A program made the position numbers and the translations under genes. The notes beneath the pieces were generated by a model. That model did not search any database. It had not been told where the DNA came from and was given only the letters and a program-made list of their open reading frames with translations. Source: Rhodospirillaceae bacterium UBA4468 (GTDB lineage Bacteria > Pseudomonadota > Alphaproteobacteria > Rhodospirillales > Casp-alpha2). From it: DNA of 20,755 nucleotides. The stretch is from positions 3,698-24,452 of the forward strand of contig DGOK01000068.1 of assembly GCA_002389385.1 (NCBI GenBank), in the 5' to 3' direction. This document shows, piece after piece, positions 1-7,289 of the stretch. How positions within the stretch are numbered: position 1 is the first letter of the stretch; the number at the start of each line of letters is the position of its first letter.

Positions 1-181
1 GTCTATTGTTAAACTGTTGGTTGATAGCCAGGACGGTGAAATGAATATCGAAAGTACTGTAGATGTTGGAACAACAGTCACTATATCGCTTCCCTTTAGC
101 GCGCAAGAAAGCGAGAGCCAAGAAAAGAAGCCTGAAGACTTTCCACCAGGACATGGTGCGCGGAACAGCGTTTCACCATGA
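1..181 (+). CDS. Sensor histidine kinase, C-terminal end (partial)
   Basis: The open frame runs in from the left edge and ends at TGA 179-181. Its first visible residues, SIVKLLVDSQDGEMNIEST, followed by a DVGTTVTISLPF segment, match the last part of a HATPase_c domain. The missing residues just before would be the GLGL (G2) ATP-lid motif. About 26 residues of charged, low-complexity tail follow and resemble no domain. The visible segment is closely similar to the end of the second kinase in this window (11880-11998), so the two are probably paralogues. The gene converges on the riboswitch-led gene at 271-573. Signal input, phosphoacceptor histidine and partner regulator lie outside the window, so specificity cannot be judged. 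Confidence 0.85.
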   Translation, partial: SIVKLLVDSQDGEMNIESTVDVGTTVTISLPFSAQESESQEKKPEDFPPGHGARNSVSP

Positions 182-257
182 TGATGTAAATTAATCCAAA
201 TTCGATCTTTGCCATCCAGCCAATCATAAATCCACGCATCCTGTGGTGGGCATGCAA

Positions 258-281
258 GTTTCAAGTACGATTACTTGAAGC
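258..281. terminator. Perfect hairpin between convergent genes, possible bidirectional terminator
   Basis: Arms TTCAAGTA (260-267) and TACTTGAA (272-279) are exact inverse complements around the four-base loop CGAT. The stem extends outward by one T-G wobble and one G-C pair. The hairpin lies between the kinase ending at 181 (+) and the small gene ending at 271 (-), and the stop codon of the latter overlaps the loop and stem. Neither strand has a T-run behind it, so it is not a textbook intrinsic terminator. A processing or transcript-protecting hairpin is equally possible. Confidence 0.4.
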
Positions 282-573
282 GTTCCTTACGCGTGCGGAT
301 GACTTCTGCATGATCGAAGCGTGGCACATGAACGTCGACGACAAGGTTATTATCTAGACCAATATACGTTTTCGTCGCACGCCAGCCTTGGCGAGGCGGG
401 TTTTCATCAACGTAGTTCTGGACGGCAACAGCTGCAACTTCCAGCGCATCTTCTTGTGACATCTCTTCAGTGAACTGGGTCAGGGCTAAAAGTCCTGCAC
501 CCGGTATCATGAGTGTAATAAGAAGGCTCATTGTGAACCATTTTTTTGAGGCAATTAAATCTTTGTATAACAT
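271..573 (-). CDS. Small membrane-anchored protein of unknown function, under a c-di-GMP riboswitch
   Basis: This gene encodes 100 residues. A short basic N-terminus is followed by one hydrophobic segment (about residues 14-31), which is a signal anchor or uncleaved signal peptide. The remaining 70 or so residues are acidic then basic and would face the periplasm. There is no lipobox and I recognise no catalytic motif or family. The start is supported by a purine-rich Shine-Dalgarno (AAGGGAAAGGGA) ending about seven bases before the ATG. The 5' leader carries a GEMM-type riboswitch (about 590-690), so expression should respond to cyclic di-GMP. That suggests a role in surface attachment, motility or envelope change, but this is inferred from the switch alone. 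The nearest gene upstream on the same strand is the PLP enzyme at 873-2027. Confidence 0.75.
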   Translation of the reverse strand: MLYKDLIASKKWFTMSLLITLMIPGAGLLALTQFTEEMSQEDALEVAAVAVQNYVDENPPRQGWRATKTYIGLDNNLVVDVHVPRFDHAEVIRTRKERFK

Positions 574-589
574 GATAGATTCCCTTTCC

Positions 590-690
590 CTTCGTTAGCG
601 CCGCTGCCTCTTGGGTGTTAGTCCCCGTTGGAGGTCGGTTGCTTTGCGTCTCGTCGTCACCGACGGTTTGCCTGTTCGTGAGATAAGGGG
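590..690 (-). ncRNA. Cyclic di-GMP-I riboswitch (GEMM-I class)
   Basis: Read on the minus strand, the leader contains the two hallmark blocks of GEMM-I RNAs in the right order: AGGCAAACC (673-665) and GACGCAAAGC (650-641). Between them is a perfect four-pair stem, GTCG/CGAC, closed by GTGA, which fits the GNRA tetraloop of the first GEMM hairpin. After CAAAGC, CCTC and GAGG can pair around an inner GGG/CCC helix. The RNA ends with GCAGCGGCGCTAACGAA, comparable to the GTAGCGGGGTTACCGA of the Vibrio Vc2 aptamer. A CCCTT segment 5' of the core (690-686) could pair with the AAGGG next to the start codon, hinting at translational control. I compared this to the consensus from memory; ligand binding and ON/OFF sense are not shown. 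Confidence 0.87.
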
Positions 691-729
691 ATATCCCGAT
701 CTTTGATGATACTATATATAGCTCAGGTA

Positions 730-758
730 TAAATAAGTCGCTGTGCAAATTATCACAA
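730..758 (-). promoter_or_regulatory. Candidate sigma-70 promoter for the riboswitch transcript
   Basis: On the minus strand, TTGTGA (758-753) and TATTTA (735-730) are separated by exactly 17 bases. This would start transcription around 723, about 35 bases before the riboswitch core. The surrounding 740-870 region is AT-rich and has no credible gene. Both hexamers are imperfect, and other TATA-like sequences nearby (TATATATAG at about 711-719) could serve instead. Confidence 0.35.
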
Positions 759-872
759 GAAGCCGGAAAAGTTAATTTTGTAATGCGTTGAAAATAATAG
801 ATAATTTTAAGTTAATTAGAAAAACATGAAGTTTATATGGTTAAATAAGTATTACCTTGGCCCTATCTAGAC

Positions 873-2027
873 CTAGACTATCACTTTTGCGATTCGCGCC
901 ACGACTTCCTCTGCATCATTTACATCATGATAAAGGTATGGGCTGAGGCGCAATGCGCCGCCACGGGCATTAATATAGACGTTTTTAGCTTGTAAGCGGT
1001 CGAGGATATCATCTGAAAACCCACCATCTTTACGTACGCCAATAATATGCGGGCAACGGAATTTCGTATCAGCCACATTTAGGCCAAGTGATTGCACGCC
1101 GGTTGCAATCGCATCTGTGATGGGGGCGAGGTAGGCCCCGATCCTGTCTGCGCCCCAGGCGTCAATCTGGATCAAGGACTGCTGGATTATCGGCAGAGTG
1201 ATAAGATTAAGTGTCTGTCCAACGTCGAACCGTCTGGCACCTTTGGTGTATTCCATGCCGTAACCGGAACCGCCGGTAATGCTTGCGACACCACCATGAT
1301 TAAACAAATGGTCTTCTAGAGGGCGGCCTTCTTGATGTTTTGGGGCGGCATAAAAGAATGACAGACCATAAGGGCCCAACAGCCATTTGTAGGCGGCGCA
1401 GATGACATAATCAGCTTGGATGGCATTCACATCAAACTTGGCGACGCCTATCCACTGCGTTGCATCAATCACAAAGGTTGCGTCGACAGCCTTGAGGGCA
1501 GCACCGATAGGTTCCAGGTCAACGATGCTGCCATCTGTCCAATGACAAGGTGGCAAAGCGGCCATAGAGGTTCGCTCATCGATTTGATCCAGGATAGCGC
1601 GGGTCCAATTGCCATCTTTGGGGCGGGGCACCATGACGGCTTCAGCGCCAGTTTCTTTTGCGAGGTGGAGCCAGGCATACACGTTCGATGGAAATTGTCC
1701 TTCGATCATCAAAATACGTGAGCCAGCGGCCGGTTTTATATTTTTTGCGGCTGTACTAATGCCATAAGCTGCAGAAGGATGAATGGCGATATCATCGCTT
1801 GTCGCCCCAATCAAACCGGCAAAGCGGCTTCGAATATCTTCGGCACCTGCGTAAGATGCAGCGTCGTTGATCTTGTAAGGTTGCCCCTTGGCACCAACGC
1901 CAATGCGGCCTGCCTCCATACTTGATTTCAACAGTGTTGATTTAGATGCCGTCATCATTGTGATAACATCGGCTTCGACTTCAAAGTGATCGCGCTGACA
2001 TGTCAGTGGCTGATTTTGATTTTCCAT
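873..2027 (-). CDS. Class V aminotransferase-fold PLP enzyme (cysteine desulfurase/kynureninase-like)
   Basis: This is a fold-type I PLP enzyme of the class V group, 384 residues from ATG at 2027. The cofactor-binding aspartate sits in VIDATQWIG (D188). The Schiff-base lysine sits in AAYKWLLGPYG (K214). An earlier HPSAAYGIS segment fits the phosphate-binding loop. The family covers cysteine desulfurases, isopenicillin-N epimerase-like enzymes and kynureninase-like proteins. No obvious SufS-type active cysteine loop stands out, so I do not name a substrate. The frame also opens with TTG at 2042, which would add five residues. I prefer the ATG because GGAAAG precedes it, though too closely for a strong site. 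It diverges from the amidoligase gene across a 62-base gap containing repeated ATTGTAATC. Confidence 0.85.
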   Translation of the reverse strand: MENQNQPLTCQRDHFEVEADVITMMTASKSTLLKSSMEAGRIGVGAKGQPYKINDAASYAGAEDIRSRFAGLIGATSDDIAIHPSAAYGISTAAKNIKPAAGSRILMIEGQFPSNVYAWLHLAKETGAEAVMVPRPKDGNWTRAILDQIDERTSMAALPPCHWTDGSIVDLEPIGAALKAVDATFVIDATQWIGVAKFDVNAIQADYVICAAYKWLLGPYGLSFFYAAPKHQEGRPLEDHLFNHGGVASITGGSGYGMEYTKGARRFDVGQTLNLITLPIIQQSLIQIDAWGADRIGAYLAPITDAIATGVQSLGLNVADTKFRCPHIIGVRKDGGFSDDILDRLQAKNVYINARGGALRLSPYLYHDVNDAEEVVARIAKVIV

Positions 2028-2045
2028 CTTTCCATCATGCAAGTT

Positions 2046-2089
2046 ATTGTAATCCTGTCTAGTTCACAGCTACAATGAAGATTGTAATC
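2046..2089. promoter_or_regulatory. Repeated ATTGTAATC in a divergent intergenic region, possible operator
   Basis: The nine-base word ATTGTAATC occurs at 2046-2054 and again at 2081-2089, 35 bases apart start to start. The second copy also forms a perfect inverted repeat, TACAAT-GAAG-ATTGTA (2071-2086). The region lies between the divergent PLP enzyme and amidoligase genes, where a shared operator would be expected. No regulator gene is adjacent and the words are AT-rich, so chance is a real possibility. Confidence 0.3.
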
Positions 2090-3050
2090 ATGACAAAATT
2101 AAACTGCCCCCCCCAAAGAAACGAATGACGCTGGAAACCTGCGGCGAATTGGCGTTGAGATCGAGTTTGGTGGATTGAACGTTGATAAGGCTGCTGAGCT
2201 TGTGCAGGCAGTCTTCGGCGGTGAAGTGGTTGTCAAAGGCGCGCATTTGCGTGCCGTTATGAATACAGAAATTGGTGATTTTGGTGTCGAGCTCGACGCT
2301 CAATCAGTGCATCCCACGGATGATGCGAGTGATGTGGAGCGAGACGTCCGGCGAATTATGGGCGATGTCTCAAGTGCGTTTGTACTGACCGAGATTGTTG
2401 GCCCTCCAGCGGGTCATCACTCGCTCACAGATTTTGATGAATTGACTGATAAATTGCGAGAGGCGAGGGCTAAAGGCACGTCTGATGGTTTGAGCTATGC
2501 ATTTGGTATGCAGTTGAATTCAGAAGTGCCATCTCTGGCAGCTGAGGATATTCTGCGAATTATGCAAGCTTATGTCCTGCTATCTCCATTGTTACGACGT
2601 CGTATTGGCGTTGATCTTTTGCGGCAGGCATTGCCGTATGTTGATCCTTATCCAATGGCGTATAGGCAGAAAATACTGGTGTCCGATTATGCACCGAACA
2701 TCGATGCGCTGATCGATGACTATATTGAAAGCAATCCAACCCGAAATCGCGATCTCGATATGTTGCCACTGTTTGTGTTTCTGGATGAAGATCGTGTCCG
2801 CGCAAAGCTTGATGACCCGCTCATTAAGTCGCGACGGACTTATCATTACCGCTTACCTAATACGGATTTTCATAAACCGAATTGGGGTGTCGTTCTCGAA
2901 TGGAACCGTTGGGTGATGATTGAGCGCTTGGCCAATAATCAAAATCGATTACGTCGATTGGCTGATGATTATCTTGAGCAAAGCTCTATTGATTTTATTG
3001 ATCGTGCATCGCGTAAAATGCAGGAATGGTTTGACGAGATATTCGACTAA
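2090..3050 (+). CDS. Amidoligase-family protein (COOH-NH2 ligase fold), 5' end frameshifted at a C8 tract
   Basis: The main open frame (2103-3050) encodes RRIGVEIEFGG near its N-terminus, then GLSYAFGMQLNSEVP and a long charged C-terminal half. This matches the putative amidoligase family (Amidoligase_2), glutamine-synthetase-like enzymes that join carboxylates to amines. The first start codon in that frame is TTG at 2175, which would cut off the VEIEF motif expected to carry ligand- or metal-binding glutamates. A better start, ATG at 2090 (MTKLNCPP), lies in another frame. The two join exactly if the run of eight C at 2107-2114 had seven, giving about 319 residues. So the gene is slipped at the tract, phase-variable, or carries a sequencing error. 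Relatives are often paired with a glutamine amidotransferase-like gene, and none is next to this one. Its stop overlaps the permease stop by four bases. Confidence 0.75.
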
Positions 3051-3976
3051 TCTGCTTGAGCTTTAGCGGCCTGACTTTTGATCTTGTGTTCGCGTATCGT
3101 GATATAGGCTGTGCTTGAGAAAATCAGCGCACCACCAAGCCACACAAAAATATCTGGGACCTCAGCAAAAAAGAGGTAGCCGGTAATGGACACCCAGATC
3201 AGCCGAACAAAATCGAATGGCATGACGACGTGTGTTTCCGCATGTCGCAAGGCTTGTGCGACAGCCATTTGACCACACCCACCCAAAAAACCCAGAAATG
3301 CCAGCCAGGCGAAATCTGTCAGACTTGGCCAGGACCAAACGAAAAGGGCAGGGATTAAAGCTAATGGCGCCATCACCAAAGACATATAGGTGGTGATCGT
3401 AACGGAAGATTCGGTGCGGCTGAGCGTTTTGATAATGATCACGCAGGCACCCCAGAATATCGTCGCAACCAATACCAAGATGTAACCGGTGCTGATTTCT
3501 GCGAATCCAGGCCGCAATACGATCAATGTTCCAATGAAACCGGCCATAATCGCGGCGACACGCCGCCAGCCAAGCTTCTCTTTGAGGATAACCACAGCCA
3601 ATAGCGTTGCAAATAATGGCGCTGTGAAGGAAAGCGCCGTGACGTCAGCGATGGGAGCCAGACTAAGAGCTGTGAAAAAGCATACCATTGCGCCAAAATT
3701 CAACACGCCTCTAAGTGTAAGAAGCCCAAGCTTGGTCGTTTTTAATGGTGCCAGGCCATCTCGAACAAAGAATGGAATGACAACGATCAGGGCGAAAAAT
3801 AGCCGGAAGAACACGACCACAAACGGATGTACGGTTTCAGAAACATGATGGATTGTCGTGTGCATGAGGGCCAAACACACGGTTGACCCCAACATCCACA
3901 TGATCCCACGCAGGTTATCCGTTGTGGGCTTTGTGGATGCCGCGACGTCGTGTACGCCGGGCGATGGGTCTGGCAT
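3047..3976 (-). CDS. EamA/DMT-family permease
   Basis: This is an inner-membrane protein of 309 residues with about ten hydrophobic helices arranged as two EamA repeats, the usual size and layout of drug/metabolite transporter (DMT) superfamily exporters. Visible family-like stretches include FFRLFFALIVVIPFF in the first half, then SFTAPLFATLLAVVILKE, which closes the first repeat. The second repeat ends before a basic cytoplasmic tail. A longer frame opens at 4030, but the start at 3976 is preceded by a full AGGAGG (3984-3989) at ideal spacing, so I take that one. The substrate cannot be read from sequence; related proteins move amino acids, nucleosides or metabolites. It is convergent with the amidoligase gene, their stop codons overlapping at 3047-3050. 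Confidence 0.88.
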   Translation of the reverse strand: MPDPSPGVHDVAASTKPTTDNLRGIMWMLGSTVCLALMHTTIHHVSETVHPFVVVFFRLFFALIVVIPFFVRDGLAPLKTTKLGLLTLRGVLNFGAMVCFFTALSLAPIADVTALSFTAPLFATLLAVVILKEKLGWRRVAAIMAGFIGTLIVLRPGFAEISTGYILVLVATIFWGACVIIIKTLSRTESSVTITTYMSLVMAPLALIPALFVWSWPSLTDFAWLAFLGFLGGCGQMAVAQALRHAETHVVMPFDFVRLIWVSITGYLFFAEVPDIFVWLGGALIFSSTAYITIREHKIKSQAAKAQAD

Positions 3977-4076
3977 GTGGGGTCCTCCTGGAAGTGAACG
4001 CGAGCATAAACCACACCAATGACGATGCAACCTGTGCTATCAATAGATTTCTGGTGGTAAAATGATAGTTTGGCCG

Positions 4077-4105
4077 TTGACAGCCCCGGACCAGGACCGT
4101 ATGTT
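4077..4105 (+). promoter_or_regulatory. Strong sigma-70 promoter for rpmJ
   Basis: A perfect TTGACA (4077-4082) is followed after exactly 17 bases by TATGTT (4100-4105), the best promoter match seen in the window. Transcription would start near 4112 and give a leader of about 60 bases before the L36 start codon. A strong promoter suits a ribosomal protein gene. I see no Zur-like palindrome over it. Confidence 0.7.
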
Positions 4106-4170
4106 CCGCCCGCTTACGTCTCTTGGGATGTCTGAGGGACAGCACAGTATTTATATCCGAGGATCGAGTT

Positions 4171-4296
4171 ATGAAAGTTAGAAACTCGTTGAAGTCGGCC
4201 AAACTGCGTGAAAAAGGCTGCCGAATTGTGCGCCGCCGCGGTCGGGTCTACGTCATCAACAAACGCAATCCACGTTTTAAAGCTCGTCAGGGCTGA
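4171..4296 (+). CDS. rpmJ: Large-subunit ribosomal protein bL36 (cysteine-poor form)
   Basis: This 41-residue basic protein starts MKVRNSLKSAKLREKG and ends NKRNPRFKARQG, the characteristic sequence of bL36 in its longer form. It contains only one cysteine, so it lacks the C-C-C-H zinc ribbon of the other L36 type. In Escherichia coli such a zinc-free version (YkgO) is an accessory paralogue, but in many alphaproteobacteria it is the ordinary sole L36. The strong promoter and lack of a visible Zur site favour the housekeeping reading here. GAGGATC precedes the ATG as a ribosome binding site. The gene is monocistronic: it has its own promoter upstream and an intrinsic terminator about 25 bases after the stop. 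Confidence 0.95.
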   Translation: MKVRNSLKSAKLREKGCRIVRRRGRVYVINKRNPRFKARQG

Positions 4297-4321
4297 TTCT
4301 TTCTGAATAACGATTATTCGG

Positions 4322-4360
4322 CCGCGCCCGTGCTGACACGGGTGCGGTTTTCGTTTTTCT
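4322..4360 (+). terminator. Intrinsic terminator of rpmJ
   Basis: An eleven-pair stem, CCGCGCCCGTG (4322-4332) with CACGGGTGCGG (4337-4347), has one G-T wobble and the loop CTGA. It is followed directly by TTTTCGTTTTTCT. This is a textbook rho-independent terminator, 25 bases downstream of the L36 stop codon, and it insulates the MFS/glc genes from the rpmJ promoter. Confidence 0.93.
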
Positions 4361-4483
4361 GCCTTTTGGCACTTTCCCATTGATGAATTGATATCGCAAC
4401 AATTAATCCTGCAACGTGAATTGCCGGAATGTTGGCGCTCGACTACGGTTTATCTGGTATATAAAAGGCATTCGGGGTAAATC

Positions 4484-5725
4484 ATGGTAACTGCATCATC
4501 AGATCAGGTTTCTCCTTGGCGGACACCAATGGTGGTTCTGCTTGCGGGTGCGCTTGTGGTTCTTGTCGTATTTGGCCTTCGTGCCAGCTTTGCCTTGTTC
4601 TTAAAGCCGATGAGCCTTGATTTAGGATGGGGCCGCGAGGTCTTTGCCTTAGCCATGGCGACGCAGAATCTGATGTGGGGTGTTGCCCAGCCATTCGCGA
4701 GTGCGATCGCTGAAAAGTGGGGCGCTGGTCGCGTTATTGCAGGTGGCGGCATTCTTTATGGCATCGGTATCTATACGATGGCTCATGCGACAGACCCACT
4801 GACCCTTAATCTAACCGGTGGCGTGCTTATCGGTATGGCTCAGGCGGGTGGGGGCCTGGCTGTTGTGCTTGGTGCTGTTGGGCGCGTGTTGCCAGCAGAA
4901 CGTCGGACATTCGGTCTCGGTCTTGTGACAGCCGCTGGTGCTGCGGGCCAATTCACGATTTTACCGTTTGGTCAGGCGTTGATGACAGCGGGCATCGAAT
5001 GGTTACCTGCCCTTTTGATCCTGGCGACGGGGTCGATCATTATCGTACTTTGCGGGTTTCCGCTGGCTGGCCGTCCTGATATTCGAGGTGCTGCCAAAAC
5101 AGTTGTGGAAAATGATCCAGGCTTATCTGGCGCATTGCGCGAAGCCTCCAAACATCGTGGGTATTGGTTGCTGACGCTCGGCTTCTTTGTCTGCGGGTTC
5201 CATGTGGCCTTTGTTGGTGTTCACTTGCCAGCACACCTGACGGACCTCGGTATGTCAGAGGAATGGGGCGCATGGTCGTTGGCCCTTATCGGTATATTTA
5301 ATGTAATTGGCAGCTTTACGGCTGGATTTCTTGGCGATCGGTTTCGCAAAAAGAACCTGCTAACAATTTTGTATTTCACACGATCGGTCGTGATCTTGAT
5401 TTTCATTATGGTGCCGGTGTCTCCGGTATCCGTGATATTATTCTCTGCGTCTCTCGGCTTGCTATGGTTGTCGACGGTGCCACTGACGTCAGGATTGGTC
5501 GCGCAAATGTTTGGACCGCGTTACATGGGAACGTTGTTCGGCATTGTCTTCCTAAATCATCAAATTGGCAGCTTCCTGGGCGTATGGCTCGGCGGTTACT
5601 TCTTTGATACCACAGGTTCGTATATGCCGGTCTGGTGGGCGGGGGTTGCTCTGGGTGTGATTGCGGCATTGGTGCATTTTCCGATTAAAGATAAAGAGCC
5701 TGCTGTAGCAGCAAAAACGGCTTAA
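4484..5725 (+). CDS. MFS permease, candidate glycolate/lactate (monocarboxylate) transporter
   Basis: This 413-residue inner-membrane protein has about twelve predicted helices, typical of the major facilitator superfamily. The loop between helices 8 and 9 carries GFLGDRFRKKNLL, the conserved MFS motif A pattern. The first half has a weaker version, EKWGAGRVIAGGG. The overall look (an early RASFALFLKPMSLDLGW segment, many glycines) resembles the oxalate/formate and monocarboxylate branch. It lies 72 bases before glcD on the same strand with no terminator between, so co-transcription and uptake of a 2-hydroxyacid are likely. That substrate is inferred from context, since the usual partners of glc operons are GlcA or LldP permeases of another family. 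The ATG is preceded by CGGGGTAAATC. Confidence 0.88.
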   Translation: MVTASSDQVSPWRTPMVVLLAGALVVLVVFGLRASFALFLKPMSLDLGWGREVFALAMATQNLMWGVAQPFASAIAEKWGAGRVIAGGGILYGIGIYTMAHATDPLTLNLTGGVLIGMAQAGGGLAVVLGAVGRVLPAERRTFGLGLVTAAGAAGQFTILPFGQALMTAGIEWLPALLILATGSIIIVLCGFPLAGRPDIRGAAKTVVENDPGLSGALREASKHRGYWLLTLGFFVCGFHVAFVGVHLPAHLTDLGMSEEWGAWSLALIGIFNVIGSFTAGFLGDRFRKKNLLTILYFTRSVVILIFIMVPVSPVSVILFSASLGLLWLSTVPLTSGLVAQMFGPRYMGTLFGIVFLNHQIGSFLGVWLGGYFFDTTGSYMPVWWAGVALGVIAALVHFPIKDKEPAVAAKTA

Positions 5726-5797
5726 TCGGACGGGTGACGTTGCGCTTTTTCCATGCCACAATGTTTTAAATGAATTTGAGCTAAAAGAAGTCCTGAC

Positions 5798-7285
5798 ATG
5801 CAGATGCCAAAAACTGACGAAAGTGTAATTGCGCGACGTGAAGAACTCGCAGCTGGGCTTCGTGAGATTGTGCCAGGCGAAGGCGTGATTGACGGCGAAG
5901 AAGAGCTACGTGCCTTCGATTGCGATGGCTTGATGGCTTACAAACAATTGCCGTTGATCGTTGTGTTGCCAGAAACAACTATGCAGGTCTCGGACATCTT
6001 GAAATATTGCCATGCCAATAACGTTAAGATTGTGCCCCGAGGGGCGGGTACCGGTCTTTCAGGCGGTGCATTGCCGCTCGCTGATGCGATTACGTTGGGC
6101 TTGGGAAAATTCAAAAAGATCCTCGATATTGATTTTGAAAACCGCTGTGTTGTGACGCAGCCGGGGGTTACAAATTTAGGTATCACGACAGCCGTTGAAC
6201 ACGCCGGATTCTATTATGCGCCCGATCCTTCATCGCAGATTGCATGCTCGATTGGCGGCAACGTTGCTGAGAATTCAGGTGGCGTGCATTGCCTTAAGTA
6301 TGGTCTGACCACGAACAACGTTTTGGGCGTTGAGATGGTCATGATGAATGGCGAGATTATCCGCCTTGGCGGTAAGCATCTTGATTCAGGTGGCTTGGAT
6401 TTGCTTGGCGTTATCACTGGGTCTGAGGGTCTTTTGGGTGTGATTACCGAGGTTACGGTTCGCATTTTGAAAAAACCTGAGACAGCACGTGCGTTGCTGA
6501 TCGGTTTCCCGACGATGATTGACGCCGGGAACTGTGTTGCTGATGTTATTGCAGCTGGCATTATTCCGGGCGGGATGGAGCTTATGGATAAGCAAATCAT
6601 CCATGCGGCGGAAGACTTTGTTCATGCGGGATACCCGCTCGACGTTGAAGGCCTGATGGTCGTTGAGCTTGATGGCCCCGATGCTGAGGTGAATTATCTG
6701 GTTGAACGCGTCGAAGAGATCGCAAATACCGCTAACGCAAGTTATATTCGCATTAGCGAGAACGAAGACGAGCGTGCGCGCTTTTGGTCTGGACGTAAGA
6801 ATGCTTTTCCGGCGGTTGGACGCATTTCACCGGACTACATTTGTGTCGACGGTACGATCCCTCGCAAAAAATTGGCAGAAGTCCTGCGTCGGATGGAAGG
6901 GATTTCTGAGAAACATGATTTGCGGGTCGCGAACGTGTTTCATGCCGGTGACGGTAATCTGCATCCATTGATTTTGTTTGATGCAAACATCGAAGGTGAG
7001 CTTGAACGCGCGGAACTGGTCTGCGCCGATATCCTGACTTTATGCGTAGAAGTCGGGGGTGTGCTTAGTGGTGAACACGGGATTGGTGTGGAGAAACGCG
7101 ATCTTATGGGCACGATGTTTACCGAAGATGATTTGAAGCAACAACAGCGCCTTAAGTGTGCATTTGATCCGGGGCATCTTCTCAATCCAGGTAAGGTTTA
7201 CCCTGAACTGCATCGGTGTGCCGAACTTGGCAAAATGCACGTGCATCATGGCAAGCTCCCGTTCCCTGATATTCCAAGGCTCTAA
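5798..7285 (+). CDS. glcD: Glycolate oxidase, FAD-binding subunit GlcD
   Basis: GlcD oxidises glycolate (and often D-lactate) to glyoxylate within the membrane-associated GlcDEF complex, passing electrons to the respiratory chain. The 495 residues match the family length. PRGAGTGLSGGALP (residues 80-93) is the FAD pyrophosphate loop of the PCMH/FAD_binding_4 fold. DPSSQIACSIGGNVAENSGG (143-162) is the classic second FAD contact. The C-terminal oxidase cap has FHAGDGNLHPLI and GVLSGEHGIGVEKRD, both signatures of GlcD/D-lactate dehydrogenase-type enzymes. A purine-rich AAAAGAAG precedes the ATG. glcE starts four bases after the stop, so the subunits are translated from one message. No GlcC-type regulator is present in the window. 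Confidence 0.96.
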   Translation: MQMPKTDESVIARREELAAGLREIVPGEGVIDGEEELRAFDCDGLMAYKQLPLIVVLPETTMQVSDILKYCHANNVKIVPRGAGTGLSGGALPLADAITLGLGKFKKILDIDFENRCVVTQPGVTNLGITTAVEHAGFYYAPDPSSQIACSIGGNVAENSGGVHCLKYGLTTNNVLGVEMVMMNGEIIRLGGKHLDSGGLDLLGVITGSEGLLGVITEVTVRILKKPETARALLIGFPTMIDAGNCVADVIAAGIIPGGMELMDKQIIHAAEDFVHAGYPLDVEGLMVVELDGPDAEVNYLVERVEEIANTANASYIRISENEDERARFWSGRKNAFPAVGRISPDYICVDGTIPRKKLAEVLRRMEGISEKHDLRVANVFHAGDGNLHPLILFDANIEGELERAELVCADILTLCVEVGGVLSGEHGIGVEKRDLMGTMFTEDDLKQQQRLKCAFDPGHLLNPGKVYPELHRCAELGKMHVHHGKLPFPDIPRL

Positions 7286-7289
7286 GACG

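Noticed and set aside
467..748. A 93-codon minus-strand frame overlapping the small riboswitch-controlled gene
   Set aside because: Most of it reads through the riboswitch core in a different frame, and its product is low in structure. The RNA explanation accounts for the sequence better.
3977..4030. Longer N-terminus for the EamA permease
   Set aside because: The added residues (Cys/His/Trp-rich, non-hydrophobic) do not fit the family, and they overlap the excellent AGGAGG site that serves the start at 3976.
4031..4170. Possible Zur operator upstream of the cysteine-poor L36 gene
   Set aside because: I looked for an AT-rich palindrome over the promoter and saw none. The gene is better read as the housekeeping L36.
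4114..4380. An 88-codon minus-strand frame over rpmJ and its terminator
   Set aside because: It is antisense to an unmistakable ribosomal protein gene and includes the terminator stem.
7158..7289. Longer N-terminus for GlcE
   Set aside because: It would run 128 bases inside glcD and adds residues unlike the family. ATG 7290 sits just after the glcD stop.
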